NCBI GenBank assembly: GCA_028277585.1
Contig: JANQFY010000021.1
Location: 1-33,417 of the forward strand
Length of the DNA: 33,417 bases
Direction of reading: 5' to 3'
DNA from: Sedimentisphaerales bacterium
GTDB taxonomy: Bacteria; Planctomycetota; Phycisphaerae; Sedimentisphaerales; Anaerobacaceae
Shown: one piece after another, positions 25,073 to 32,902 of the stretch
Numbering within the stretch: position 1 is the first letter of the stretch
Layout: each line of letters begins with the position of its first letter
Notes under the pieces: generated by a model
Told to the model about the DNA's origin: nothing
The model's input: the letters and a program-made list of their open reading frames with translations, nothing else
Databases searched by the model: none
Made by a program: the position numbers and the translations under genes

Positions 25073-26578
25073 TTATCCCCTCTTCGACTCCTGCCAGACC
25101 TTGAAGTCCTTTCTCGGCTCGCCCTGGGGCATCTTGGCGTTCATCTGCTTGCGCCAGACGTGCAGCATCCGGCGCAGCTTGGCCGCTCTCTCGGGCTGCG
25201 CCTCGGCCAGGTCGTGCTGCTCGCCGATATCGTCCTTGAGGTTGTAGAGCTCGACGCGCCCATCCTCGTACCACTCGATGAGCTTGTAATCCCCGGCTCG
25301 AACCGCACCGCTGGGTCGGTTCCCACTGCCATGATAGTGTGGGTAGTGCCAGTACATCGCGTCGCGGCTGAGCGTCCCGGTTCCCCTGAGCAGCGGCGTC
25401 AGGCTCATCCCATCGATGTGCTGTTCGGGCTGCTGGGGCAAACCCGCCATCTCCAGCATGGTCGGATAGAAATCCGTGCTCGTCACCGGCTCATGACACT
25501 CGCCGCCCGGTCTGACGACGCCGGGCCATTTGATCAGCATGGGCTCGCGAATGCCACCTTCGTAGAGCCAGCCCTTGCCCGCCCGCAGAGGCAGATTGCA
25601 CGTCGGACCTTCGCGCGGTACGGTGGACAGGCCGCCATTGTCGGACATAAAGATCACGATCGTGTCCTGCTCCAATCCGAGCGTCCTGATCTTGTCCAGG
25701 ACCCGACCGATACTCTCGTCGACGCTCTGCACCATGCCGGCGTAGACCGCGTGGTCCTGGACCATGCGGGTCTTGTATCGTCCATAGACCGGTTTGGAGT
25801 GCGGCCCCTTGGGTTTGGGCATCTTCTCTGCCTTGGCCCGGTACTTCTCCGTCAGTGTCTTCTTCGATTCCAGCGGTGTATGGACCGCGTAGTGCGACAG
25901 GTACAGCAAGAACGGCTTGTACTTGTTCGCGTCGAGGAACTTGAGCGATTCGTCCGTCAGGCGGTCGGTCAGGTACTCGCCCTTCTCGCCGCCCGGCGGC
26001 ATCGTTTCCAGCTTGCGGTTGCGCTTCTCGTACGGGTAGAAATACGTCGGCGGCGCGCCGGACCAGTCGCCCCCGATGTTGACATCGAAGCCCTGCCGAT
26101 CTGGGTAGTACTGCCAGCGGGTCTCGTCCCGCGTCGAGAGATGCCACTTGCCGACAAAACCGGTCGCATAGCCCGCCCGTTTGAGCGCCTCGGCGATCGT
26201 CACTTCCTCCAGCGGAAGGTAGTGGCGATACGGCGTCGGTTCGTTGGGCCCACCAATCCACTGCGTGATGCCCAGCCGCGCGGGGTACTTGCCCGTAACG
26301 ATACTGGCCCGTGTCGGCGAGCAGACCGGACAAGCCGCGTACGCCTGTGTGAACCGCATGCCTTCAGCCGCCAAGCGATCGATGTTCGGCGTCTCATGGA
26401 ACGAGCTGCCATAACAGCCCAGGTCCTTCCAACCCATATCGTCGATCAGAAAGAAGACGAAGTTGGGGCGCCGAGTCCGCGCACGGGCTCCATCGCCAAG
26501 GCCTCCGGCCTTGACGCTGCCACCCAGACACAGAGCCGCGCTGGCTCCCATGGCTTTGAGGAAGTTGCGCCGATTCAT
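25073..26578 (-). CDS. Tat-exported arylsulfatase-like protein (sulfatase 2)
   Basis: A 501-aa type I sulfatase with a twin-arginine signal (MNRRNFLKAMGASAALCLGG). Metal ligands D46-D47 lie in FLIDDMGWKDLG. The formylglycine site is C86 in CPVCSPTRASIVTGKYPARL. VGKWHLSTRDE, VIFMSDNGGLS and REPMLIKWPG are also conserved with sulfatase 1, and the two share long identical stretches, so they are a tandem duplication. Unlike sulfatase 1 it lacks a clear lipobox Cys at the end of the signal and may be released to the periplasm. It starts 19 bases downstream of leuD, which implies transcription from the leu promoter. Confidence 0.92.
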   Translation of the reverse strand: MNRRNFLKAMGASAALCLGGSVKAGGLGDGARARTRRPNFVFFLIDDMGWKDLGCYGSSFHETPNIDRLAAEGMRFTQAYAACPVCSPTRASIVTGKYPARLGITQWIGGPNEPTPYRHYLPLEEVTIAEALKRAGYATGFVGKWHLSTRDETRWQYYPDRQGFDVNIGGDWSGAPPTYFYPYEKRNRKLETMPPGGEKGEYLTDRLTDESLKFLDANKYKPFLLYLSHYAVHTPLESKKTLTEKYRAKAEKMPKPKGPHSKPVYGRYKTRMVQDHAVYAGMVQSVDESIGRVLDKIRTLGLEQDTIVIFMSDNGGLSTVPREGPTCNLPLRAGKGWLYEGGIREPMLIKWPGVVRPGGECHEPVTSTDFYPTMLEMAGLPQQPEQHIDGMSLTPLLRGTGTLSRDAMYWHYPHYHGSGNRPSGAVRAGDYKLIEWYEDGRVELYNLKDDIGEQHDLAEAQPERAAKLRRMLHVWRKQMNAKMPQGEPRKDFKVWQESKRG

Positions 26579-26597
26579 GATCGCTCCTTGATCCGAA

Positions 26598-27086
26598 TTA
26601 CGATTTCAACTCTGCAGCGATCTTGTCGAGCAGACCGCCGGCCTTGATGATCTCCAACGCAAAATCGGGCAACGGCTGGAAACGGATCTCCTCGCCGTTC
26701 GTCTTGTCCTTGATCACGCCCGCCTCGTAGTCGATCTCGATCTCGTCCCCGTCACCGATTCTCTCTACCGCATCGGCCGACTCGATCAGGTAGAACCCGC
26801 AGTCGATCGCGTTGCGGTAGAAGATCCGCGCGAAGGACCGCGCGATCACCGTCTGGACCTTCGCCCCGCGGATCGCCCAGACCGCATGTTCACGGCTGGA
26901 ACCGCACCCGAAGTCGTCGCCGGCGACGATCACATCATCCGCCGCGACCTTGTTCACAAAGTTCGTATCGAGATCCTCCAGGCAGAACTTCGCCAGTTCC
27001 GCCTCGTCGTCCGTATTCAGGTACCGCGCCGGAATGATCTCATCCGTATTGATGTGATCGCGTTTGTATACATGAGCCTTTGCCAT
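26598..27086 (-). CDS. leuD: 3-isopropylmalate dehydratase small subunit
   Basis: A 162-aa subunit that pairs with LeuC to isomerise 2- to 3-isopropylmalate. It has [13 protein letters not shown], then [17 protein letters not shown] and [10 protein letters not shown], the aconitase swivel-domain signature. The short length fits the archaeal/homoaconitase-like type of LeuD that goes with a LeuC of about 420 aa, as here. ATG 27086 is chosen because GAAGGTGAGG lies seven bases upstream. It is separated from leuC by about 480 bases that hold a four-helix-bundle gene. Confidence 0.93.
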   Translation of the reverse strand: MAKAHVYKRDHINTDEIIPARYLNTDDEAELAKFCLEDLDTNFVNKVAADDVIVAGDDFGCGSSREHAVWAIRGAKVQTVIARSFARIFYRNAIDCGFYLIESADAVERIGDGDEIEIDYEAGVIKDKTNGEEIRFQPLPDFALEIIKAGGLLDKIAAELKS

Positions 27087-27118
27087 GTCTAACCTCACCT
27101 TCTATCAAGTGTGACACT

Positions 27119-27174
27119 CGTTCAAATCAAATATCAAATCGCGAAGATCAAAATGACAGATCAAAACTCAAAAA
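27119..27174. repeat. A/T-rich TCAAA-repeat flank of the four-helix-bundle gene
   Basis: This stretch repeats ATCAAA words (TCAAATCAAATATCAAATC, AGATCAAAATGACAGATCA). Facing inward from the other side of the gene, the - strand at 27570-27545 reads GAAATCAAAGGTCAAAGATC, so the gene has imperfect inverted flanks. The composition differs sharply from the GC-rich leu genes. Confidence 0.55.
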
Positions 27175-27175
27175 G

Positions 27176-27547
27176 CTACCTCTTGCCCTTCAGCGTGAGG
27201 ATGCTCGAGGCGAAGATGTTGGCGATTTCCTCAAGCTCATTGAGAAACCACTCAACTTTGTCGGGCTTCACGCGGCCGCTATCTCGCAGCAACGCCAGCC
27301 ACAGCTTGCTCTCGTTTGCCGACTTGAGCGAGATATTGAAGAAGTTCGTGAAATCCCTCTTGCTGCTAGCGGCCTGACCCTCGACGTAATTCGCAATGAC
27401 ACTTGTCCCACTGCGCAACAATTGGTCACCGAGCCGTTTCGATACGTTATCCTTAGGCAACTTATCCAAGAACTCGATGAGCCTCAACGTGAAGCTATAC
27501 AAGCGTTTCTTGAATTCCCTTTTGAATTTGTCTTTGTCGTTTTGCAT
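27176..27547 (-). CDS. Four-helix-bundle protein, 23S rRNA intervening-sequence (S23) family
   Basis: A 123-aa helical protein. The core YSFTLRLIEFLDKLP, LGDQLLRSGTSVIANYVEG, SKRDFTNFFNISLKSANE and LNELEEIANIFASSI is diagnostic of the S23/four-helix-bundle family. Relatives are encoded in rRNA intervening sequences or act as Avd in diversity-generating retroelements; most, like this one, stand alone with unknown function. ATG 27547 is preferred, because the frame upstream of it runs antisense-like through leuC. Coding is A-rich and Lys-rich relative to its neighbours, and the flanks are TCAAA-rich, which suggests it was inserted between leuC and leuD. Confidence 0.85.
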   Translation of the reverse strand: MQNDKDKFKREFKKRLYSFTLRLIEFLDKLPKDNVSKRLGDQLLRSGTSVIANYVEGQAASSKRDFTNFFNISLKSANESKLWLALLRDSGRVKPDKVEWFLNELEEIANIFASSILTLKGKR

Positions 27548-27570
27548 TTCGATCTTTGACCTTTGATTTC

Positions 27571-28833
27571 TCACAGGTACTTCCGCGGATCGGTCAGCTT
27601 GCCTTCGACCGCACTGGCCGCGGTGGTCGCCGGACTGGCCAGATAGACTTCGCTCTTGGGATGTCCCATCCGACCGACGAAGTTGCGATTCGTTGTGCTG
27701 ACGCATTTTTCCCCTTCGGCCAGCACACCCATGAAGCCGCCCAGACACGCACCGCAGGTCGGCGCGGAAATCACGCAGCCGGCCTCGTAGAATACATCGA
27801 AGAGCCCTTCATCCTTGGCCTGCTTCCAGATCGCCGGCGTCGCCGGGACGACCAGCGTACGGATCGCGACCTGCTTGCCCCGCATGATGTCAGCCGCGAC
27901 GCGGAGGTCCTCGATCCGCCCGTTCGTACAACTGCCGATATACGCCTGGTCCATGGCGCTGCCGGCGCAGTCTCCGATGGCAACCCCGCCGCTGGGTAAA
28001 TGCGGCAGGGCCACCATCGGCTCAAGTGCCGAGCAGTCGATCTTCTCTGTAGCGACATACTCGGCATCGTCATCTGACGCCAGGACAGTGTAGTCTTTGA
28101 CGTCGGTTAGATGCTCGTCCAGATAGGCCTTGGTGACCTCATCGAATCCAATAATGCCGTTCTTGGCCCCGGCTTCGATCGCCATGTTCGTGATGGTCAT
28201 GCGCGATTCCATCGACATCGCCTCGACCGTCGGGCCGGTGAACTCCATCGCCCGATACAGCGCCCCGTCGGTGGCGATGCGTGCGATCACCGCCAGAATC
28301 GCGTCCTTGCTGTAGACGCCCTCTCCGAGCGTCCCCTCCAGTATGAACTTCATCGACGCAGGCACGCGGAACCACAGCTTGCCCGTAGCGATCGAGGCGG
28401 CCAGATCGGTCGAGCCAATCCCCGTGCTGAAAGCAGCCAGGGCGCCGTAGGTACAGCTGTGCGAGTCGCCTCCGACGATGACCTCACCCGGGCGAATGTG
28501 TCCCTGCTCAGGGAGCAGAGCATGACAGACGCCGGCGCGACCCAGCTTGTAGTAGTACTTGATCTTGTGTCGTTTCGCCCACTCGTCGAGCCGTTTGTGC
28601 AGTTCAGCGCTCTTGACATCTTTGGGGGGCTGAAAATGGTCCGGCGTAACCACGATCTTGTTCGGATCGAACACGCGGTCGATGCCCCGTTTGGCCAGCA
28701 TCGAAATCGCCGGCGGCGTCGTCACGTCGTGACACATCACCACATCGATGTTCGCGTCCACCAGTTGGCCCGGCTCGACCTGTTCATGGCCACTCGCCCT
28801 TGCAAGGATCTTCTCGGTTATCGTCATTCCCAT
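27571..28833 (-). CDS. leuC: 3-isopropylmalate dehydratase large subunit
   Basis: A 420-aa aconitase-family enzyme that carries the catalytic 4Fe-4S cluster and works with LeuD. Cluster ligands are visible as C302 in IGSCTNGR and C360/C363 in PTCGACLGG. Other signatures are [22 protein letters not shown] and [13 protein letters not shown]. Its length fits the homoaconitase-like LeuC type. The start is uncertain: ATG 28842 is only two bases from GGAG, whereas ATG 28833 ([10 protein letters not shown]) has an 11-base spacing and fits the family N-terminus; I use 28833. The four-helix-bundle gene follows 23 bases after the stop. Confidence 0.92.
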   Translation of the reverse strand: MGMTITEKILARASGHEQVEPGQLVDANIDVVMCHDVTTPPAISMLAKRGIDRVFDPNKIVVTPDHFQPPKDVKSAELHKRLDEWAKRHKIKYYYKLGRAGVCHALLPEQGHIRPGEVIVGGDSHSCTYGALAAFSTGIGSTDLAASIATGKLWFRVPASMKFILEGTLGEGVYSKDAILAVIARIATDGALYRAMEFTGPTVEAMSMESRMTITNMAIEAGAKNGIIGFDEVTKAYLDEHLTDVKDYTVLASDDDAEYVATEKIDCSALEPMVALPHLPSGGVAIGDCAGSAMDQAYIGSCTNGRIEDLRVAADIMRGKQVAIRTLVVPATPAIWKQAKDEGLFDVFYEAGCVISAPTCGACLGGFMGVLAEGEKCVSTTNRNFVGRMGHPKSEVYLASPATTAASAVEGKLTDPRKYL

Positions 28834-28870
28834 GGCAGTCATCTCTCCGTCTGACGTTTCGGCTTATCTT

Positions 28871-30412
28871 CTACATATCAGTCTTCATTTCGGACTGGAC
28901 GCCCTCGCCGGCGACCATGCGGTTGATCGCGTCGACGTAGGCCTTGGCGCTGGCTTCGATAATGTCGGTGGAGACGCCGCGACCGATGTAGGTTCGGCCG
29001 TTCTCAACGATCCGAGCCGTCGCTTCGCCCAGCGCTTCCTTGCCACCGGTAACGGCCCGGATCGAGTAGTTCTCCAGCTTCGGGGACAACCCCGTCGCGC
29101 TGCGAATCGCCTCGTAGGCCGCGTCGACCGGCCCGTCGCCGCAGGCGGCCGCCAGCTTGGTTTCGCCCTCGATCTGCATCTTGACGCTCGCGGTCGGCAA
29201 CGTACCCGTCCCGCACGCCACGTGCAGATACTCCAGGTGATAGACGTGCTCAACCGAGCGAATCTCGTCGTTGATGATGGCCGCGACGTCCTCGTCGAAG
29301 ATCTCTTTCTTTTTGTCGGCGATGCTCAGGAAGCGATTGTAGGCCTGCTCAGCCTCTTCGTCGCTCAGAATGAAGCCGAGGCTACGGCACCGATCGAAGA
29401 AGCCGTGCCGACCGGTATGCCGTCCCAGAACCACCTTCATGCCGGGTACACCCACCGATTCAGGGCTCATGATCTCGTACGTGCTACGATCCTTGAGCAG
29501 TCCATCCACGTGCACACCCGACTCGTGCGCGAAGGCGTTGGCGCCGACGATCGCCTTGTTCGGCTGAATCACAAATCCCGTCAGTTGCGAGACCAGTTGG
29601 CTCGCTCGATAGATCTCCTTGGTCTTGATATTGGTCGAGAGCTTGAAGAAGTCCGACCGCGTTTCGATCCCCATCACGATCTCTTCCAGGGCGGCGTTGC
29701 CGGCCCGCTCGCCCAACCCGTTGATAGCACATTCGACCTGCCGGGCCCCGTTGCGCACGCCGGCAAGTGAGTTCGCAACCGCCAAACCGAGATCGTTATG
29801 GCAATGCGTGCTGATGACAACCTTGTCGGCGCCGGGGACGTTCGCCTTGATATCGGCGATGATCTGGCCGTACTCGTACGGAATCGCGTAACCGACCGTA
29901 TCCGGGATGTTGAGCGTCGTCGCACCGGCTTCGACCACCGCCGTCAGAAGCTCGCGTACGAAGCTCATGTCACTGCGGGCGATGTCCTGGGCGCTGAACT
30001 CCACGTCGTCGGTGAAGGTCTTGGCGCATTTGACCGCCTCGACCGCCTTGACGAGGACCTCCTCCATCGTCATGCGCAGCATGTGCTTGACGTGCTGAGG
30101 ACTGCTGCTCGTGAACGTGTGTATCCGGCGGTGCTTGGCCGGCTCCAGCGCTTTGGCGGCCGCTTCGATGTCCTTCTGGACCGTGCGGGCCAGACCGGCG
30201 ATGACCGGGCCCTGCACCTTCTCGGCGACCAGACGCGTCGCTTCGAACTGCCCGGGCGAGGAGACCGGAAAGCCCGCTTCGATGATGTCGACGCCCAGAG
30301 CGCCCAACTGCTCGGCGATTTCGAGCTTCTCATTGATCGAAAGCGAAGCGCCGGGCGATTGTTCGCCGTCACGTAACGTCGTGTCGAAGATTAAGACCTT
30401 CTCGTCAGACAT
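28871..30412 (-). CDS. leuA: 2-isopropylmalate synthase
   Basis: A 513-aa enzyme that condenses acetyl-CoA with 2-oxoisovalerate, the first committed step to leucine. The TIM barrel begins IFDTTLRDGEQSPGASL with catalytic D10 and R14. STHCHNDLGLA carries metal ligands H203 and H205, and NGLGERAGNAALEEIVM is conserved. A C-terminal LeuA regulatory domain (about 385-505; KLAAACGDGPVDAAYEA, RAVTGGKEALGEA) is present, so leucine feedback inhibition is likely. The start ATG 30412 is preceded by CTGGAG about seven bases upstream. It heads the leu operon and follows the leader peptide region at 30413-30605. Confidence 0.95.
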   Translation of the reverse strand: MSDEKVLIFDTTLRDGEQSPGASLSINEKLEIAEQLGALGVDIIEAGFPVSSPGQFEATRLVAEKVQGPVIAGLARTVQKDIEAAAKALEPAKHRRIHTFTSSSPQHVKHMLRMTMEEVLVKAVEAVKCAKTFTDDVEFSAQDIARSDMSFVRELLTAVVEAGATTLNIPDTVGYAIPYEYGQIIADIKANVPGADKVVISTHCHNDLGLAVANSLAGVRNGARQVECAINGLGERAGNAALEEIVMGIETRSDFFKLSTNIKTKEIYRASQLVSQLTGFVIQPNKAIVGANAFAHESGVHVDGLLKDRSTYEIMSPESVGVPGMKVVLGRHTGRHGFFDRCRSLGFILSDEEAEQAYNRFLSIADKKKEIFDEDVAAIINDEIRSVEHVYHLEYLHVACGTGTLPTASVKMQIEGETKLAAACGDGPVDAAYEAIRSATGLSPKLENYSIRAVTGGKEALGEATARIVENGRTYIGRGVSTDIIEASAKAYVDAINRMVAGEGVQSEMKTDM

Positions 30413-30605
30413 AGTACTTCTCCAGAAAAATCATTTCGCCGGGCAATTATGCCGCAAGTAGCGCAGAAAAGCTACGGTTTTACATAAGAGTGGGAACTGC
30501 AATGAGTTGTGGTGGTTCCGTTATCTGCGCCTAGCGGCGCAGCAACAGGCCGCCTAGCCCGAGGAGGCTGGTGTGAAGCGAACGAATTGTGCCGGTTCCG
30601 TTCAT
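30413..30605 (-). promoter_or_regulatory. Probable leucine attenuator between leader and leuA
   Basis: On the - strand, the leader codons end in CTGCGCC, which pairs with GGCGCAG right after the stop (arms 30542-30536 and 30531-30525). The same GCGCAG (30530-30525) can pair instead with a second CTGCGC at 30466-30461. There is also a GTAGC/GCTAC stem (30475-30471 with 30462-30458). A 22-bp sequence (30602-30581) recurs with four mismatches at 30522-30501, so either copy of GGAAC can pair with GTTCC at 30497-30493. Such mutually exclusive pairing next to Leu codons is what attenuation requires. A clear terminator with a U-tract was not identified, so the exact switch is not resolved. Confidence 0.6.
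30531..30605 (-). CDS. Leucine-rich leader peptide of the leu operon
   Basis: A 24-codon frame, ATG 30605 to TAG 30531, starting MNGTGTIRSLHTS and ending GGLLLRR. Seven of its 24 residues are leucine (positions 10, 14, 15, 17 and 20-22), including a CTA codon and three Leu codons in a row near the end. It lies about 120 bases before leuA, only about 12 bases after the -10 box, and overlaps a stem that can pair in two ways. This is the organisation of a transcription-attenuation leader: slow translation for lack of Leu-tRNA changes the downstream fold. No good ribosome binding site is visible; the transcript may be nearly leaderless. Confidence 0.7.
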   Translation of the reverse strand: MNGTGTIRSLHTSLLGLGGLLLRR

Positions 30606-30616
30606 AAGTTCGTGTA

Positions 30617-30644
30617 AGTATACCTATCGACGGGACAATTGCAA
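30617..30644 (-). promoter_or_regulatory. Promoter of the leu operon
   Basis: On the - strand, TTGCAA (30644-30639), a 16-bp spacer and TATACT (30622-30617). Transcription would start a few bases before the leader peptide ATG at 30605. Confidence 0.55.
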
Positions 30645-30696
30645 GACTTTTCTGAAAAATCGCACATCGCACTGTTTCCCCACCCACGCCCCGACT

Positions 30697-30806
30697 TGTC
30701 ATCCTGAACGAATGTGAAGGATCTGGCTTGCGAAGAAGGCGTTTGTTGCGCCACGAGAGAGAAACCTCGTTCCCAGCCCAGATGGTTCGCCAGGCTCACC
30801 ATGACA
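30697..30806. mobile_element. 110-bp MITE-like element with imperfect terminal inverted repeats
   Basis: The left end 30697-30724 begins TGTCATCCTGAACGAATG and ends GAAGGATCT. The right end 30780-30806, read inward, begins TGTCATGGTGAGCCTGGCG and ends GAACCATCT. The two match over TGTCAT..TGA....GAA..ATCT, giving inverted ends of about 27 bp. The centre has no coding frame. The words TGTCATCCTGA..GAA and ATGGTGAGCCTG.CGAACCAT resemble short dispersed repeats found in many environmental genomes. It lies between the 622-aa gene and the leu promoter. Confidence 0.6.
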
Positions 30807-30840
30807 GGCCTCCGGAGGGACACCAAAGGAGATTGCCGGC

Positions 30841-32709
30841 TCAGAAGTTGTCCGTGTTCCAGGGATTGTCGGGGCCGACCCGGGCAGCGGTGATTTTCGC
30901 CTGCTCCTTGCTAGGCAAGGGAGTCACGGGGACAGTGAGCGTCAAAATCGTGTCGTTGCTCCTCTGCCAGGTCCACTTATGTCGCGAGACCGTTCGCTCC
31001 GTCGCGGCGGGACTGGCGAAAGCGATTCCCATCCCGACCTGCGGCTTCGTGGTAGGCAAGAGTACGGGCGGGGTCACCAGAGACAGGGTGAAGACCACCG
31101 CCGCCTCTTCGATGGTGTTGAAGTTGAACTGACGCGTGACACCCTGATAGAGGATGATGTCGATCCAGGCCTTCTCCCCCTCCCGGCCCATCTTCAGCGT
31201 GACAGGCTGGTCGTCAAGCACCGCTTCATGGATGCAGAACACGCCGCCGACGCGACCTGAGATGAAACGAATCGGCTCATGCATCTCTATCTTGGCCGGG
31301 AGATTCAGATCGTCGACCGCGCCCTCGAACTCCAAACGCACGCGCAGGTCCCGGGCGCTGATTGTCCCGTTGCGCAGACGATCCAGCGAGATATGCGTAT
31401 CGCCCCGATCCGTGGCAAACACCACCGCACTGAGCGCGTCGTTCTGCTCCTGGACGGTGAACAGGCTGGCCGAGGAGTAGTCGTAGTCATCGTGCAGACA
31501 GCGGACGCGCATGGCGACGACGCCCGTGGCGCTGTTCCAGTACGCCACGAGCGGTCGGCGCTGGTTCCACAAGTCGCCAATGTTGACCGATCCCAGCGCA
31601 AACGCCGAATGCAGATAGGTCGTGCCGATGATGCTGTGCTGATCGCCCGGGTTCAGTACGAAGGCCTCCACCTCCTGGCGCGGCTCGTCCAGTTCCAGGA
31701 AGTTGTCATGAAGCTCGTCGGGGCAGCGCAGGTCGATACGCTGGGCGTGGATGGATTCCCACGCCTTGGCGTCCGGCATGAACTCCACGTCGTCGGATGT
31801 GCCGCGTTGAATGAAGGCCAGGGCGTGGGATCGCAACAGCGTGGCATAGGACCGGCTGTGGGGCCCGGCCCACTGCTTCGTCGGTGCGTGGAACCGCCGG
31901 CCCAGGTGGTGCCATGCGAAATCGTTGAGCGTATCGAGCAACTCCTGAGACGCCGCATCCTGAATATGACGGCGCATCCGCGAGATCTCTTCGATAGCGA
32001 CGAGCGTATAGGTCGGGCTGTTGTATTCACTGAACGAGCCCTTTTTCAGTGTGTAGTCGTAGAAGCGGCGCAGCCGGGCCTTGCCGTAGTCGACCAATTC
32101 GCGAACATCGAAACGCTCGCCCGCGACCAGGGTAACGTACGTCCCCATCAGGGCGATGTTAGTGTACCCCGGCCCGACGTTGCGGCGCTTGATGGACTGG
32201 GCGGCGTGCAGAATCGACTCTTGCACGCGGTGACGTAAGTCGACAGGCAGGCGGTTCTCATGGTCGATGGCGGCCTGGAGCAGTTGCGTACCGCAGAAGT
32301 CGGCCCAGTTCCAATCAGGCGGCGACATCTCTTCGAGCGATTCCTCCAGAAACCAGGGCCAAATCCCGTACGTTCGGCTGCTCGGGTCCTGATCCTGCAG
32401 ACCGATCACGCGATCGATGATCTCCAGCGCCCGGTCCAGGCGGTTGGGATCACCCGAATCGAGCAGCGCGACGGCGTAGGTCAGCGATTGACGCGTGCGA
32501 TGGACGTCGCCCGATTTCAGCGTCGTGTGGTAGCCGGGGGAGGAGAAGGGCGCGCGGAGCATCTTCTCAGCCGGGTCGTAGCGTTTATCCTGCTCGGCCA
32601 GCGCCTTGAGAAAACCCTGACGCCGCGCGGCCGTCGGGAACAGGTCCGCCCCGAGACATGTGCTAGTCAACAGGATCCCGACCAACATGACCTGATAGTA
32701 ACGCTTCAT
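30841..32709 (-). CDS. Secreted protein of unknown class, possible polysaccharide-active (alpha/alpha)-toroid enzyme
   Basis: A 622-aa protein with a signal peptide (YYQVMLVGILLTSTCLGADL) and AAGGAG before ATG 32709. The first 400 residues are helical with repeated aromatic motifs (GIWPWFLEESLEEM, PPDWNWADFCGTQLL, GPGYTNIALMGTYV, FSEYNSPTYTLVAIEE, WAGPHSRSYATLL). The rest is beta-rich. This helical toroid followed by a beta-sandwich resembles heparinase II/III and other polysaccharide lyases or six-hairpin glycosidases, with Asn, His, Tyr and Arg candidates in NSPTYT and GPHSRSY. I cannot name a family with confidence. Its neighbours, a CE15-like esterase and a fucosidase, favour a role in glycan breakdown. 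It ends 34 bases from the MITE-like element. Confidence 0.7.
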   Translation of the reverse strand: MKRYYQVMLVGILLTSTCLGADLFPTAARRQGFLKALAEQDKRYDPAEKMLRAPFSSPGYHTTLKSGDVHRTRQSLTYAVALLDSGDPNRLDRALEIIDRVIGLQDQDPSSRTYGIWPWFLEESLEEMSPPDWNWADFCGTQLLQAAIDHENRLPVDLRHRVQESILHAAQSIKRRNVGPGYTNIALMGTYVTLVAGERFDVRELVDYGKARLRRFYDYTLKKGSFSEYNSPTYTLVAIEEISRMRRHIQDAASQELLDTLNDFAWHHLGRRFHAPTKQWAGPHSRSYATLLRSHALAFIQRGTSDDVEFMPDAKAWESIHAQRIDLRCPDELHDNFLELDEPRQEVEAFVLNPGDQHSIIGTTYLHSAFALGSVNIGDLWNQRRPLVAYWNSATGVVAMRVRCLHDDYDYSSASLFTVQEQNDALSAVVFATDRGDTHISLDRLRNGTISARDLRVRLEFEGAVDDLNLPAKIEMHEPIRFISGRVGGVFCIHEAVLDDQPVTLKMGREGEKAWIDIILYQGVTRQFNFNTIEEAAVVFTLSLVTPPVLLPTTKPQVGMGIAFASPAATERTVSRHKWTWQRSNDTILTLTVPVTPLPSKEQAKITAARVGPDNPWNTDNF

Positions 32710-32902
32710 GCCGCCAACTCCTTCCGTTCCACACGCATTCCCATGAGGCTCTGGTCAATCTCACCCAATCAACGATTCGCTCCATGATAAACCACTCAGT
32801 CACTGCGATCTACCCTTTCAATGATGGTTCAAATGCGCCCTTTCTGATAGAGTGTCCGAACATCCAGGAATGGCGCAAACGACTCTGTGTTGGAGAGGTA
32901 CG

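Noticed and set aside
22835-26647. Long + strand frames of 298-495 codons across leuB and the sulfatases
   Set aside because: They are antisense to genes with intact signature motifs and show the same mirror composition.
27119-27175. CRISPR-like spacing of TCAAA words
   Set aside because: The repeated words are 5-6 bases, irregularly spaced and without unique spacers; this is an A/T-rich flank.
27548-27748. N-terminal extension of the four-helix-bundle frame
   Set aside because: The added residues come from another frame of leuC, and the S23 family begins close to the ATG at 27547.
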